Assembly (NCBI RefSeq): GCF_001748145.1
Contig: NZ_BCQA01000001.1
Location: forward strand, 6,722,501-6,786,500
Length of the DNA stretch: 64,000 nucleotides
Reading direction: 5' to 3'
Source of the DNA: Bosea sp. BIWAKO-01
GTDB taxonomy: Bacteria; Pseudomonadota; Alphaproteobacteria; Rhizobiales; Beijerinckiaceae
Below the pieces are notes generated by a model that made no database searches, was not told where the DNA came from, and saw only the letters and a program-made list of their open reading frames with translations. The position numbers and the translations under genes were made by a program. Positions within the stretch are counted from its first letter, which is position 1; the number at the start of each line of letters is the position of its first letter. This document shows, one piece after another, positions 27,234-36,099 of the stretch.

Positions 27234-28409
27234 CTAGAATTCGTAGGAGATCTTCAGTTTGGCCTGGTGACGGGCGAAGTTGTCGAAATCGAGCCGCCGG
27301 CCTGGCGTGGCTTCCGATTTCCCGGCAATCTGGGTGGAGTAGGCTGCGGAGATCGACACGTTCTCGCTGAGCTTGGCGTAGAGGGTCGGGCCGACGAAGA
27401 CGGCGTGCCCTTCGAAGCTGTTCAATCCGAGCCCGGCATAGGAGCGCAAATAGCGGACCTCGCCGCCGATAAAGACATTGGGGTTGATCTGGAACGCGAG
27501 CGCTCCCGAGAGGCCCAGCTGGGAGGACCGCTCAGCCGACATGCGGCGCGCAGACGCGACGCATGTCTCCAGGGCGTCGTCCTCGGCATAGGGCTGGCAT
27601 GGCCCGGATGACACGCCTTCCAGGGGCTCGGCTTTGCCGTTGAACAGATCCAGGCCGCGCGGGCGGAATTTCTCCAATTCGTAGATCAGGTTGAGTCCAC
27701 CGAACAACCTCCTGGGAATAAGTTCGGCATCAAGCGCGATCCGCCCCTCCACCCCCAGGCCTCGGCCGCGTCCGCCGGCATCAGCGTCGCGAAAGCTCAC
27801 ACCCGGCTCGACGATGAAGGTCAGGCCAACCGGCGAGCCGGCCCCCCGCTTGATCGCCTGCCATTTCAACTCGGTGGAGAAGCCGGCGAAGCCGCCGCCG
27901 TTGCGATTGTCCAGCCCCGGCACGTCGCGGATCGAGACGCTGTTGCCGGCCGCACCGATCTCGATGCTGAGCCCGTCGACCGGCGCGAAAGCAAAGCTGC
28001 CGCCCAGCCCTCCTGTCCGATAGCGGCCGAGGCGCTTGCCGAATGCCCCCTCGCCCACGCCGGAGATCTCGAACTTGCCCTTTTCGAGGATGCTGGTGCC
28101 CTGCGTGAAGCCGAACATGTCCTCGGTTTCGGCGCCCTCGCCGGCGTCATCGTCATCTGCGCCGTTCTTGCCCCCTCCACCGGCGCCGGCTTTGAGGATC
28201 TCGACGCAATCGTCGAACTGGCGTTCGCCGGCCTCGCGCTCCGCCCGGCGCAACGTGCCGAGAAGCGCGTCCTTGTTGGCGGGAACAGGTCGTGCGGCAG
28301 CCGCGCTGCGCAGGCGTCCGATCCCGGCGAGGCATTCGCTGCGCTCATCGGCAAAGGCTGGGGCGGCTGCAAGGAGAAGAACGGCAGTCGTGGTCAGGAC
28401 AAGGCGCAT
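27234..28409 (-). CDS. Outer-membrane beta-barrel protein with N-terminal two-cysteine domain and acidic linker
   Basis: 391 residues. Signal MRLVLTTTAVLLLAAAPAFA is followed by a helical domain (DERSECLAGIGRLRS to FDDCVEILKAG, about 21-75) homologous in layout to the 80-residue neighbour. A Gly/Asp-rich linker (GADDDDAGEGAETED, about 82-97) and a beta-barrel of about 290 residues complete it. The protein ends LKISYEF, with the terminal aromatic expected of BAM substrates. The acidic linker could bind cations such as lanthanides, but that is speculation from composition and context. Confidence 0.75.
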   Translation of the reverse strand: MRLVLTTTAVLLLAAAPAFADERSECLAGIGRLRSAAAARPVPANKDALLGTLRRAEREAGERQFDDCVEILKAGAGGGGKNGADDDDAGEGAETEDMFGFTQGTSILEKGKFEISGVGEGAFGKRLGRYRTGGLGGSFAFAPVDGLSIEIGAAGNSVSIRDVPGLDNRNGGGFAGFSTELKWQAIKRGAGSPVGLTFIVEPGVSFRDADAGGRGRGLGVEGRIALDAELIPRRLFGGLNLIYELEKFRPRGLDLFNGKAEPLEGVSSGPCQPYAEDDALETCVASARRMSAERSSQLGLSGALAFQINPNVFIGGEVRYLRSYAGLGLNSFEGHAVFVGPTLYAKLSENVSISAAYSTQIAGKSEATPGRRLDFDNFARHQAKLKISYEF

Positions 28410-28512
28410 GGGACCTCGCGGGAACGATAGGCTGCACCGCTTGGGATCATGAGGCTGATTCGGTGGGAAAACGACCCCCCAACTTCAATGCCGGCGACCT
28501 GCCGCGCTGGAT

Positions 28513-28887
28513 TTACGCGCCGACACTGCTTCCGGCCGCGGCCTGGGAACAACCCTCCTCCTTCAACGCGAGCCTGGCCTCATGGTCCTTTCCCCATTTC
28601 GAGAGGACGATGACGGCGGAGTTCAGGGACTTTCCGAACTCCGTGACCGAATACTCGACCCTTTGAACGGCGCCCGGAAAAACCTCACGATGAACGAGGC
28701 TGTCGACTTCCATTTCGCGAAGCTGTTGGGCCAAGACCTTCTCACTAATCCCAGGAAGAAGCCGCCTCAATTCGCCGAAGCGGCGCGGAGCAATATTGAC
28801 CTCCCACAGTATGAGCGTCTTCCACTTGCCGCCTATTGCGTTGAGCGCCGAGGCAAAGCCGCAATCGTCATGCTGCAACCGTTTCAA
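28513..28887 (-). CDS. HxlR-family transcriptional regulator
   Basis: The 124-residue winged-helix protein has the HxlR pattern: CGFASALNAIGGKWKTLILW, then RRFGELRRLLPGISEKVLAQ and VHREVFPGAVQRVEYSVTEF. HxlR regulators often respond to aldehydes or redox-active compounds. The gene is divergent from the dehydrogenase at 29023, 135 bases away, and probably controls it. Confidence 0.9.
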   Translation of the reverse strand: MKRLQHDDCGFASALNAIGGKWKTLILWEVNIAPRRFGELRRLLPGISEKVLAQQLREMEVDSLVHREVFPGAVQRVEYSVTEFGKSLNSAVIVLSKWGKDHEARLALKEEGCSQAAAGSSVGA

Positions 28888-29022
28888 TTCCGATGCCTTA
28901 CCTGAGAGTTAGCGCTTACTTCATAGTGCGTAATTTACAGAGATCGAAGACCTCTCCAATTCATCGGCAACATCATCGGAGGCGCGACGAGCGTGCTCCC
29001 CAGCCGATCGGAGTTGTCTTTC

Positions 29023-29895
29023 ATGGCCAGTATATGTGTTGTCGGCGCGGGGCGCATGGGTTCAGCGCTCGCCCGCGCGTTCCTCAGGGCGGGCTATGTC
29101 ACGCATGTCTGGAACCGGACACCGGCAAAGGGCGAGGCGCTCGCCGCCCTCGGAGCCAGGTTCGTCCCGTCGCTGCACCAGGCCATCGCGGCCTCCGACA
29201 TCGTCGTCGTCAACGTGATCGATTATGCGGCTGCCGACGCTCATCTTCGCTCGGCGTCCGTCACGCGCGCGCTCGGCCGCAAACTCCTTGTCCAACTCAC
29301 CTCCGGGTCCCCCAGCCAGGCACGACAGACCGGCGAATGGGCGAAGGGGCATGGCGTTGGCTATCTCGATGGAGCGATCATGGCGACGCCGAACTTCATC
29401 GGCGAACCATCCGCGACGATCCTCTATTCCGGTTCGCAGCACGCGTTTGACGAAAACAGGGACGTCTTCCTGGCGCTCGGTGGCAACGCGGTGCATGTCG
29501 GTGACGATTTCGGCCATGCGTCGGCACTCGACATCGCGCTTCTCAGCCAGCTTTGGGGCACGCTCTTTGGCACGCTGCAGGCGATTGCGGTCAGCCAGGC
29601 CGAAGGCATCGAACTCGATGCCTATGCGCGATATCTGCAGCCGTTCAAACCCACCATCGACGGCGCGGTGGCGGATCTTGTGACCAGGGCGCGGGACGGG
29701 CGCTACCGTGGCGACGACCAGACGCTCGCGGCGATCGCAGCCCATTACAGCGCCTTCCAGCCCCTGCTCGAGGTCAGCCGGGAGCGCGGGTTGAACCGTG
29801 CCGTGCCGGACGCCTTCGACAGCATCTTCAAGGCGGCGATAGCGGCCGGGCACCTGCAGGACGATTTCGCGGCTCTCACCCGGTTCATGCGCTGA
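29023..29895 (+). CDS. NAD(P)-binding beta-hydroxyacid dehydrogenase / imine reductase-like protein
   Basis: 290 residues. The Rossmann motif CVVGAGRMGSALARAFLRAG is followed by THVWNRTPAKGEAL, as in 6-phosphogluconate dehydrogenase-like enzymes. The catalytic-lysine position of true beta-hydroxyacid dehydrogenases is not evident, and the C-terminal half resembles imine reductases. ATG 29023 has GGAG nine bases upstream and gives the standard N-terminus. It is divergent from the HxlR gene, a common pair for inducible oxidoreductases. Substrate unknown. Confidence 0.82.
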   Translation: MASICVVGAGRMGSALARAFLRAGYVTHVWNRTPAKGEALAALGARFVPSLHQAIAASDIVVVNVIDYAAADAHLRSASVTRALGRKLLVQLTSGSPSQARQTGEWAKGHGVGYLDGAIMATPNFIGEPSATILYSGSQHAFDENRDVFLALGGNAVHVGDDFGHASALDIALLSQLWGTLFGTLQAIAVSQAEGIELDAYARYLQPFKPTIDGAVADLVTRARDGRYRGDDQTLAAIAAHYSAFQPLLEVSRERGLNRAVPDAFDSIFKAAIAAGHLQDDFAALTRFMR

Positions 29896-29997
29896 TCTCC
29901 AGGCGGGCTCGTCCAGAGACGATGTTCCCGCAGAAACGACGTTCTCGACATGCCGCCCCTGGGGCGGCCCCCTCTCGCGAAACCGGTAACAGTGACC

Positions 29998-30450
29998 ATG
30001 AATGATCGCCTGCGCAAAGATGATCCCTCAGTTGATGGGGCTGCGGAAGGGGCCAACCCAAGAACGGCAAGCTGTGCTTGCGGCACTCTGAAGATCACCG
30101 TCAGCGGTGCCCCTGCGCGCGTCTATGCCTGCGCCTGTCTCGAATGCCAGCGGGCAACGGGATCGAGCTTTTCGTACCGGGCCCGATTTCCAAGGGCGGC
30201 GATCAGCCGGATCGAAGGCGATCGCCGCAAGTGGCGGCGCGGCAGCGATGCAGGCCGCTGGGTCGAACAGACGTTTTGCCCGGCATGCGGGACGCTGGTG
30301 TACATGGAAGGCGAAGCCCTGCCGGACGCCCTCGTCATCTCGGTGGGGTGCTTCGTCGACACGACATTCGCCCCGCCGGCCGCCGTCTTCTGGGCCTCGC
30401 GCCGGCACAGCTGGTACGACCTGGCGGAGGGGATCCAATCCCTTGACTAG
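29998..30450 (+). CDS. GFA/CENP-V-fold zinc protein
   Basis: 150 residues with the GFA-family cysteine pattern: SCACGTLKI, ACACLECQRATGSSFSYR and TFCPACGTLVYMEGE. It is a GFA-like protein without proven glutathione or formaldehyde chemistry; length and motifs differ from the Gfa at 21518. ATG 29998 is chosen because residues encoded upstream show no conserved pattern. It stands alone after the dehydrogenase gene. Confidence 0.85.
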   Translation: MNDRLRKDDPSVDGAAEGANPRTASCACGTLKITVSGAPARVYACACLECQRATGSSFSYRARFPRAAISRIEGDRRKWRRGSDAGRWVEQTFCPACGTLVYMEGEALPDALVISVGCFVDTTFAPPAAVFWASRRHSWYDLAEGIQSLD

Positions 30451-30726
30451 GACGGTCTGGGAGCAGTCTCAAGAACCAGGGGACGCATGTCACCTGCACA
30501 GCCGGTGGCCTGCGGAGGCAAGATGAGGCTGCACCCTCTATCGCCATCCTGACGCGCCTGGCAGGCAATGAAGATGGCGCGCGAAATAATGCGAGCAGGC
30601 TATTCCCCCTGCGTGCATCGCCCGGTCACCACGATCATTTCCATTGATGCTGGCATTCGAATTATGGATTTCTTCTGAGAACATTTTTCTGCGCGTAGTC
30701 CCCTGGCTCAACCGGGGGATGACGGC

Positions 30727-31608
30727 ATGGACCAACGACAGCTGACCGGGGTCATTCTGCTCGTTCTCGCGCTTCAGATACTTCCGATCTCCGACACCAT
30801 CGCGAAATACATGTCCCTGACGCTACCGGTCATCCAGGTGATCTGGGCGCGTTTCTTCTTCCATTGCCTGGCGACCGGCGCGTATATCTCCGTGCGGCAC
30901 GGAGTTGGCGCTCTGCGGCCGGTGATGTCCTGGCGGCACGCCGCCAGGAGTGCGGCGCTCTTTCTGGCGGTCGCGCTGTTTTACGTGGCCATCCATTTCA
31001 TGCCCCTGACGACAGCGCTCACCCTGTGGTTCGTCGCCCCGTTCCTGCTGACCATCCTTGCCATGGTCTTCTTCAAGGAACAGGTCAGCCATGTGCAGTG
31101 GGCCGCGATCGCCGCCGGCTTCCTCGGCATCATCCTTGCGATCCGCCCGAGTTCGACGTCCTGGGAATGGACCTATCTCGTCGGCTTGCTGGCGGGCGTT
31201 GGCTATGCCGTCTTCCTTCTCCTCACCAGGATCGTGGAGAACCGCATTCCCCCTCTGGTTTCGGTCTACCAGACCGGCCTTGTCGGATGCCTCGCATCCA
31301 GCGCTGTCGTCGCGACCGTCTGGGAGCAACCCGCCTGGCGGGACTGGGTCCTGCTCGCGGCGATCGGGATCATCGCGGCAATCGCTCACCTCCTCATCAT
31401 CAAGGCGTTCGAGCGGGCCGATGCGAGCACATTGGCGCCCTTCACCTATGCGGAGGTGGTCGGCGCCGCCATCCTCGGCTTCATCGTGTTCGGAGACGTG
31501 CCCGACCTCCTGGCCTGTGCCGGCCTCGCCATCATCATCCTGAGCGCGGTCGCGGTCGTCGCCTATAATCGGCCTACCGAGCCTGCCGCAGCGGCGAGCG
31601 ATGCCTGA
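30727..31608 (+). CDS. DMT-superfamily (EamA) transporter
   Basis: The 293-residue inner-membrane protein has about ten hydrophobic helices in two EamA repeats (VIWARFFFHCLATGAYISVR in the first; ADASTLAPFTYAEVVGAAIL in the second). EamA proteins mostly export metabolites such as amino acids. Its 3' end overlaps the convergent LysR gene by 46 bases. No substrate clue is present. Confidence 0.88.
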   Translation: MDQRQLTGVILLVLALQILPISDTIAKYMSLTLPVIQVIWARFFFHCLATGAYISVRHGVGALRPVMSWRHAARSAALFLAVALFYVAIHFMPLTTALTLWFVAPFLLTILAMVFFKEQVSHVQWAAIAAGFLGIILAIRPSSTSWEWTYLVGLLAGVGYAVFLLLTRIVENRIPPLVSVYQTGLVGCLASSAVVATVWEQPAWRDWVLLAAIGIIAAIAHLLIIKAFERADASTLAPFTYAEVVGAAILGFIVFGDVPDLLACAGLAIIILSAVAVVAYNRPTEPAAAASDA

Positions 31609-32486
31609 CGGAGCAGCTTTGCGGGCAAAGGCCCTTCAACGGCCAGCCCGCGCTGAATTTCGGCCCCAAGCGCTGCGACGGCCGGCGAGGTGCTCGCCGG
31701 GTTTGTCCTGAGCATCAGGCTGATCTGGCCCAGCGCGGGAAGCCCATCCCCTCGTTCTGCGATCCGGACGCCGCCCGGCACCAGATTGCGCTCCACCGCG
31801 GTAACGGCGATGCCTGAGCGAACGGCCGCGTGAACGGCAGCGATGCTGTCGCTGGAGAACACGACGCGCCAGTCGAGAGCCGAGCGATGGAGCGCCTCGG
31901 CCATGGCGCTGCGGCACACGCATCCCTCTGGAAAGACCGCCAGTGGAATGGGGCGCGCCCTCGTCAGATCCTGCCTGCTGCTGATCCAGACAAGCTCCTC
32001 GGTTCTGATCGTGTCAGGGTCGGACGCTGCGCCAGGCCGAGCCACGAGAGCGAGGTCAAGCACGCCTTCGCCAAGCTTGCGTTCCATGGCATCGCCGTTG
32101 CCGCAGGCGATCTCGATCTGGATACCCGGCTGCAACGCCGCAAAGCGCCGCAGGATATCGGGCAGCAACATGGTGGCGTAGTCGTCGGATGTCCCGAGGC
32201 GCACGATGCCCTGGACGCCGGCTTGCGCAATCCGGGCCTGGGCTTCGTCATCGAGGGCCAGGATACGCCGCGCATAGTGAAGCAGGATGTCGCCTTCGCG
32301 CGTCAGCCGGATGCCCCGGCTGGTTCGATCGAAGAGCGTTTTCCCAAGCGCCTCTTCGAGCCTCTTCATCTGCATGGAGATCGCGGGCTGCGTACGCCGG
32401 AGATGTTCACCACTGCGGGTGAAGCTCTGCGTCTCCACGATCGTCACGAAAGTCTTGAGGAGTTCGGAATCGATTGGCGATGCCAC
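31563..32486 (-). CDS. LysR-family transcriptional regulator
   Basis: About 307 residues. The N-terminal helix-turn-helix (LLKTFVTIVETQSFTRSGEH, then RRTQPAISMQMKRLEEALGK) is followed by a periplasmic-binding-like effector domain. GTG 32486 (VASPIDSELL) starts close to the conserved domain; a longer frame to 32621 adds sequence without LysR features. The ribosome binding site is weak, so the start is uncertain. Convergent overlap with the DMT transporter gene; no obvious target is divergent from it. Confidence 0.85.
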   Translation of the reverse strand: MASPIDSELLKTFVTIVETQSFTRSGEHLRRTQPAISMQMKRLEEALGKTLFDRTSRGIRLTREGDILLHYARRILALDDEAQARIAQAGVQGIVRLGTSDDYATMLLPDILRRFAALQPGIQIEIACGNGDAMERKLGEGVLDLALVARPGAASDPDTIRTEELVWISSRQDLTRARPIPLAVFPEGCVCRSAMAEALHRSALDWRVVFSSDSIAAVHAAVRSGIAVTAVERNLVPGGVRIAERGDGLPALGQISLMLRTNPASTSPAVAALGAEIQRGLAVEGPLPAKLLRQASLAAAAGSVGRL

Positions 32487-32658
32487 GGGCCATCTCGTCT
32501 CGGTTTCGACGACGCTACACCATTGACGCTCCGGCGGCCACGTGGAGCCACGGGCCCGCTCGCCCCTCTTGCGGTGTCTGCGCGGATCGCCCGACCCGAT
32601 GCACCGCCCGTTCTGAAACATGGCCGTTCAGCGCGGGCCGCCGCACGGCGATGAGGTC

Positions 32659-32685
32659 TGGCCCTCCCCTCATCGGGGAGGGCCA
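32659..32685. repeat. Perfect 11-bp stem-loop
   Basis: TGGCCCTCCCC and GGGGAGGGCCA flank a 5-base loop (TCATC). It lies 3' of the dienelactone hydrolase gene (minus strand), so it may be a terminator, although no T-run follows. A related half element, CCTCCCCTCATCGGGAA, lies at 35959, suggesting a dispersed palindromic repeat. Confidence 0.6.
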
Positions 32686-32741
32686 ATTCGGATCTATCCC
32701 GGGGCGCCCGCAGCCGTGCTCATGCATGGCTGCGGCGACGC

Positions 32742-33629
32742 TCAGCTCAGGTTGCGCTTGAACCAGGCGATGGTCCGGTCCCAGGCCAGCTTGGCATCCG
32801 CCTCGTCATAGCGGGGGGTGGAGTCGTTGTGGAAGCCGTGATTGGCGCCTGGATAGATATAGGCCTCATAGGTCTTCCCGTTTGCCTTCAAGGCCGCCTC
32901 ATAGGCCGGCCAGCCCGCATTGATGCCGGTGTCGAGCTCGCCATAATGGATCAGCAGCGGAGCCTTGATGCGCGGCACATCCTCGACACGCGGCTGGCGG
33001 CCATAGAACGGCACGGCAGCGCCCAGTTCGGGATAGGCGACGGCGGCCGCATTGGCGACGCCACCGCCATAGCAGAAGCCGGTGATGCCGACCTTGCCGG
33101 TGGTCTGATCGCTCTTCATCAGGAATTCGATGGCCGCGAAGAAGTCGTTCATCAGCTTCTCCGGATTGACCTTCTGCTGCAGCTCGCGGCCCTTCTCGTC
33201 ATTACCGGGATAACCGCCGACGGAGCTCAGGCCATCGGGAGCGAGCGCGATGAAGCCGGCCTTCGCGACCCGGCGCGCGACATCCTCGATATAGGGGTTC
33301 AAGCCGCGGTTCTCATGCACGACGACCACGGCGGGGACGCGGCCGGATAGTTTTGCCGGGCGCACCAGATACCCGCGCACATCGCCATGGCCCTTCGGCG
33401 AGGGATAGGTGATGTAGCTGGCGATGATATCGGGGTCCGTGAACGAGATCTGTTGCGCGAGCGCATAGTCGGGGCTCATCGAGGCCAGGATCGAGGCGGC
33501 CGTCGCGCCGGCCACGGCGAACTTCGCGGCCCGGTCCAGGAACTCGCGCTTCGTGATCTTTCCATGCGCGTAATAATCGTACAGTTCGAGCAGTTCCTGC
33601 GGAAAATCCTTGGCGGTCAGGCGCGACAC
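32742..33629 (-). CDS. Dienelactone hydrolase family protein
   Basis: The 295-residue alpha/beta hydrolase shows GFCYGGG around the nucleophilic cysteine, HENRGLNPYI with the conserved glutamate, and GANHGFHND with the catalytic histidine. Before the hydrolase core is a segment KITKREFLDRAAKFAVAGAT that resembles a Tat-type signal but has a single KR. An export role is thus possible. Enzymes of this class open dienelactones or related esters. It is not in an operon. Confidence 0.88.
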   Translation of the reverse strand: MSRLTAKDFPQELLELYDYYAHGKITKREFLDRAAKFAVAGATAASILASMSPDYALAQQISFTDPDIIASYITYPSPKGHGDVRGYLVRPAKLSGRVPAVVVVHENRGLNPYIEDVARRVAKAGFIALAPDGLSSVGGYPGNDEKGRELQQKVNPEKLMNDFFAAIEFLMKSDQTTGKVGITGFCYGGGVANAAAVAYPELGAAVPFYGRQPRVEDVPRIKAPLLIHYGELDTGINAGWPAYEAALKANGKTYEAYIYPGANHGFHNDSTPRYDEADAKLAWDRTIAWFKRNLS

Positions 33630-33980
33630 TGGTGTTCTCCCCTTGGTGTTTCTGGCGTTGGGAGCGCGATCCTACGCATCCGGCCATTGCTGTCTTCGAA
33701 ATTCCGTTTGCTGCCGTTTCAAGATCGCGTGTTTGACCAGTGGCCCGGCGGGACCGGCCCATGCGGGCGCTGCTCGTGAGGCTCGGGATCGCCCCGGCGC
33801 ACGCGCCCCTCCCCGCATGCTCTCGCCCGCCGGACGCGTCGATGCGCGAGGATTCCCAGGGCCTCGAGCGAGGTCCCGGCACAGGGCAGCAGCCTATCTA
33901 CATGCAAATGCGTCTTAATGCTAAGAATTTGAAATCATTATCGAATTGACAGATAGAACGCGTTTCACTAGACGCTGACG
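33630..33980. other. Intergenic region upstream of the mntP riboswitch
   Basis: No gene is supportable. An AT-rich stretch at 33900-33975 just before the riboswitch should carry the mntP promoter. Confidence 0.45.
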
Positions 33981-34115
33981 CATCGGGGAGTAGCGGCGTG
34001 CTTCGGCGCGCGATCGCATCAACACGCTCGCGGCGAGGACTGCGTGGTGCGATCAGCCGGATGATTTCGGCCAAGCGAGACCGTGACGGTGAGGCCTTGC
34101 GGACGAGGCCCGAAA
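33981..34115 (+). promoter_or_regulatory. yybP-ykoY manganese riboswitch
   Basis: The region holds the conserved 5' loop GGGGAGTAGC (33985-33994) and the 3' conserved segment GACGGTGAGGCCTTGCGGAC (34085-34104), separated by variable helices. These are the two hallmark parts of the Mn2+-sensing yybP-ykoY aptamer. It lies about 35-170 bases upstream of mntP, the usual target. Manganese binding should raise mntP expression. Confidence 0.85.
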
Positions 34116-34150
34116 TCCGTCCGGTCCTCCGTCCGCGTCTTGAGAACGTC

Positions 34151-34717
34151 ATGTCACCTGTTTCCATCACCGTGCTCGCCGTGGGCATGTCCGTTGACGC
34201 CCTGCTGGCTTCCATCGGCCGGGGCGCCGCCTCCAGCCGCCCGCGTTTCAAGGAGGCGCTGCGCACGGGTGCGATCTTCGGCATCGTCGAGGCGATCACG
34301 CCGCTCGTCGGCTGGGCCGCGGGGCTTGCCGCAAGCCAGTATGTCGCGGCCGTCGACCACTGGATCGCCTTCGTCCTGCTCGGCATCGTCGGCGGACGTA
34401 TGCTTCTGCATTCCATGAAGCCCGCGGCCGAGCGCAGTGATGCGGCGCAGGGCAACTCGCTCTGGGCCCTGATGGCGACCGCAATCGGCACCAGCATCGA
34501 CGCCATGGCGGTCGGCGTGTCGCTCGCCTTCCTGGACGTGAACATCTTCGTCGTCGCGCTGGCCATCGGCTTTGCGACATTCGTGATGTCGACGGGGGGC
34601 ATGATGGCCGGCAACCTGGTCGGCGCCAAATTCGGGCGCTGGGCCGAGCGGATCGGTGGTCTCGCCCTCATCGGCCTCGGCAGCTCGATCCTCTACAGCC
34701 ACCTGATGGCCGGCTGA
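34151..34717 (+). CDS. mntP: Manganese efflux pump MntP family protein
   Basis: The 188-residue membrane protein has six helices and two DUF204 halves with paired acidic motifs: [20 protein letters not shown] in the first, [20 protein letters not shown] in the second. These Asp residues line the Mn2+ path. The upstream yybP-ykoY riboswitch confirms the assignment. The MSPVS start at 34151 follows the riboswitch; the frame upstream is the aptamer itself. Confidence 0.92.
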   Translation: MSPVSITVLAVGMSVDALLASIGRGAASSRPRFKEALRTGAIFGIVEAITPLVGWAAGLAASQYVAAVDHWIAFVLLGIVGGRMLLHSMKPAAERSDAAQGNSLWALMATAIGTSIDAMAVGVSLAFLDVNIFVVALAIGFATFVMSTGGMMAGNLVGAKFGRWAERIGGLALIGLGSSILYSHLMAG

Positions 34718-34720
34718 CTC

Positions 34721-35614
34721 TCAACTCCGCTCGAACGCGGCCCAGACTGCCTCAGCAATCGGCCCCTGCCGCGCTGCGGGACGAAACAGTCGGATCTCGA
34801 TCGGGATGGCCAGGCCGGGATCACCGGCCTGGACCAGCCGGCCGAGTGACATATCCTCCTCCGCCAAAGTCCGGGGCAGCCAGGCGACGCCGTCTCCAGC
34901 ACGTGCCATCGAGAGCAGCGTCGCGGCGAGGTGCGATGTAAAGACGGTCTCCAGCGCAAAGCTTCGATCTGCTGCGCCCCGAAGCCCGGCAATGATCCGC
35001 CCCAGGCCGGACTGCTCGCTGTAACCGAGATACCTGACCGGCGCAGTGCGCTCGAGCCGCCAGCGCGGCGCCCCATCCTGGTCAGGCGCACTGAGCGGAA
35101 CAAGCGTATCGGCCCCGACCACGATGCTCTTGAACTGGCTGGTTTCAAGCCGGCTGCTGATGTTCGGGTGATGGTGGCAAAGCAGGAACTGCACATCCCC
35201 CCGCAGCATCATCTGCTCGCAGGCCTGCATGCTGTCGGAGATCAGGTTGAGGGTCCCAAGAGCCAGGATCTTCTCATTTCCACGGACCCATTTCGGGAAG
35301 AACGTGAAGGAAAGCGCATGTGTCGCCGCGATTGACAGCGGGCCAGCGCCACGGCCGGCGACCTCCAGGGTATCGCGCCGCAATTGATGCAACGCGCGTG
35401 TCAGAACCTCGGCCTGATTGCGGAACTGCTCGCCTGCCGGTGTCAGTGCGACGCTATGCGTGGTGCGGATGAACAAGGGCGCACCGATCCAATCCTCAAG
35501 CGCGCGGATCCTCCGGCTGAAGGCCGGCTGGGTTACGTGCCGTGCAGAAGCGGCCCTGGAGAAATTCAAGGCATCAGCCAGCGCCAGGTAATCCTCAAGC
35601 CAGATCAGTTCCAT
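34721..35614 (-). CDS. LysR-family transcriptional regulator, divergent from tarD
   Basis: 297 residues. The helix-turn-helix is LEDYLALADALNFSRAASAR with HVTQPAFSRRIRALEDWIGA, then a LysR substrate domain. It is divergent from the D-tartrate dehydratase gene, so it probably regulates tartrate use. A LysR-type T-N11-A dyad (ATGC-N7-GCAT) lies at 35620-35634, just upstream of its start. Its 3' end nearly touches mntP (3 bases). Confidence 0.9.
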   Translation of the reverse strand: MELIWLEDYLALADALNFSRAASARHVTQPAFSRRIRALEDWIGAPLFIRTTHSVALTPAGEQFRNQAEVLTRALHQLRRDTLEVAGRGAGPLSIAATHALSFTFFPKWVRGNEKILALGTLNLISDSMQACEQMMLRGDVQFLLCHHHPNISSRLETSQFKSIVVGADTLVPLSAPDQDGAPRWRLERTAPVRYLGYSEQSGLGRIIAGLRGAADRSFALETVFTSHLAATLLSMARAGDGVAWLPRTLAEEDMSLGRLVQAGDPGLAIPIEIRLFRPAARQGPIAEAVWAAFERS

Positions 35615-36099
35615 TGGTAATGCCTAAAACGCATGATCAATTCCGGCAACAGCATTGGCGATTGCCGCAAACCAGTTCTAACCATCGCTCCCGTCACACC
35701 TGCGATCGTTTCCGTCGACACTGCCCCCTTGATGCGGAGGTTTCGCTCGGCGGCGCCCGAACAGTGGCAGGCAAATACCTCGCGGGAACAGAATTGGGCC
35801 CTTTCGTGAATGAAGAACCCTTCAAAAGTCGACCGGATCAACGAATTTCGCCTTCAACGTCGATGGACCTTCGGCCGGGATCGGACGGGCCGCGCCCTAG
35901 CTCGACACCAGCTTGCAGCCGATCGCCCAGGCTTCACCAGGCGAGCGAATGTCCCCAGCCTCCCCTCATCGGGAACATTCGCTATCGGCATAGCCAAGCC
36001 GAACGGCCTCACAGAGGCCAGCCGGCCAGGATCGCGCCGGCTCCGGCGCATTGACGCTCCACCAGCACACAATCCAGAACCAGACGGAAGGACCTGACC
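35615..36099. promoter_or_regulatory. Divergent region between LysR and tarD with a LysR-type dyad
   Basis: 485 bases with no gene. The dyad ATGC-CTAAAAC-GCAT at 35620-35634 fits a LysR box and would mediate autoregulation. The tarD ribosome binding site GGAAGGA lies at its end. The spacing is long for a simple LysR/target pair. Confidence 0.5.
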
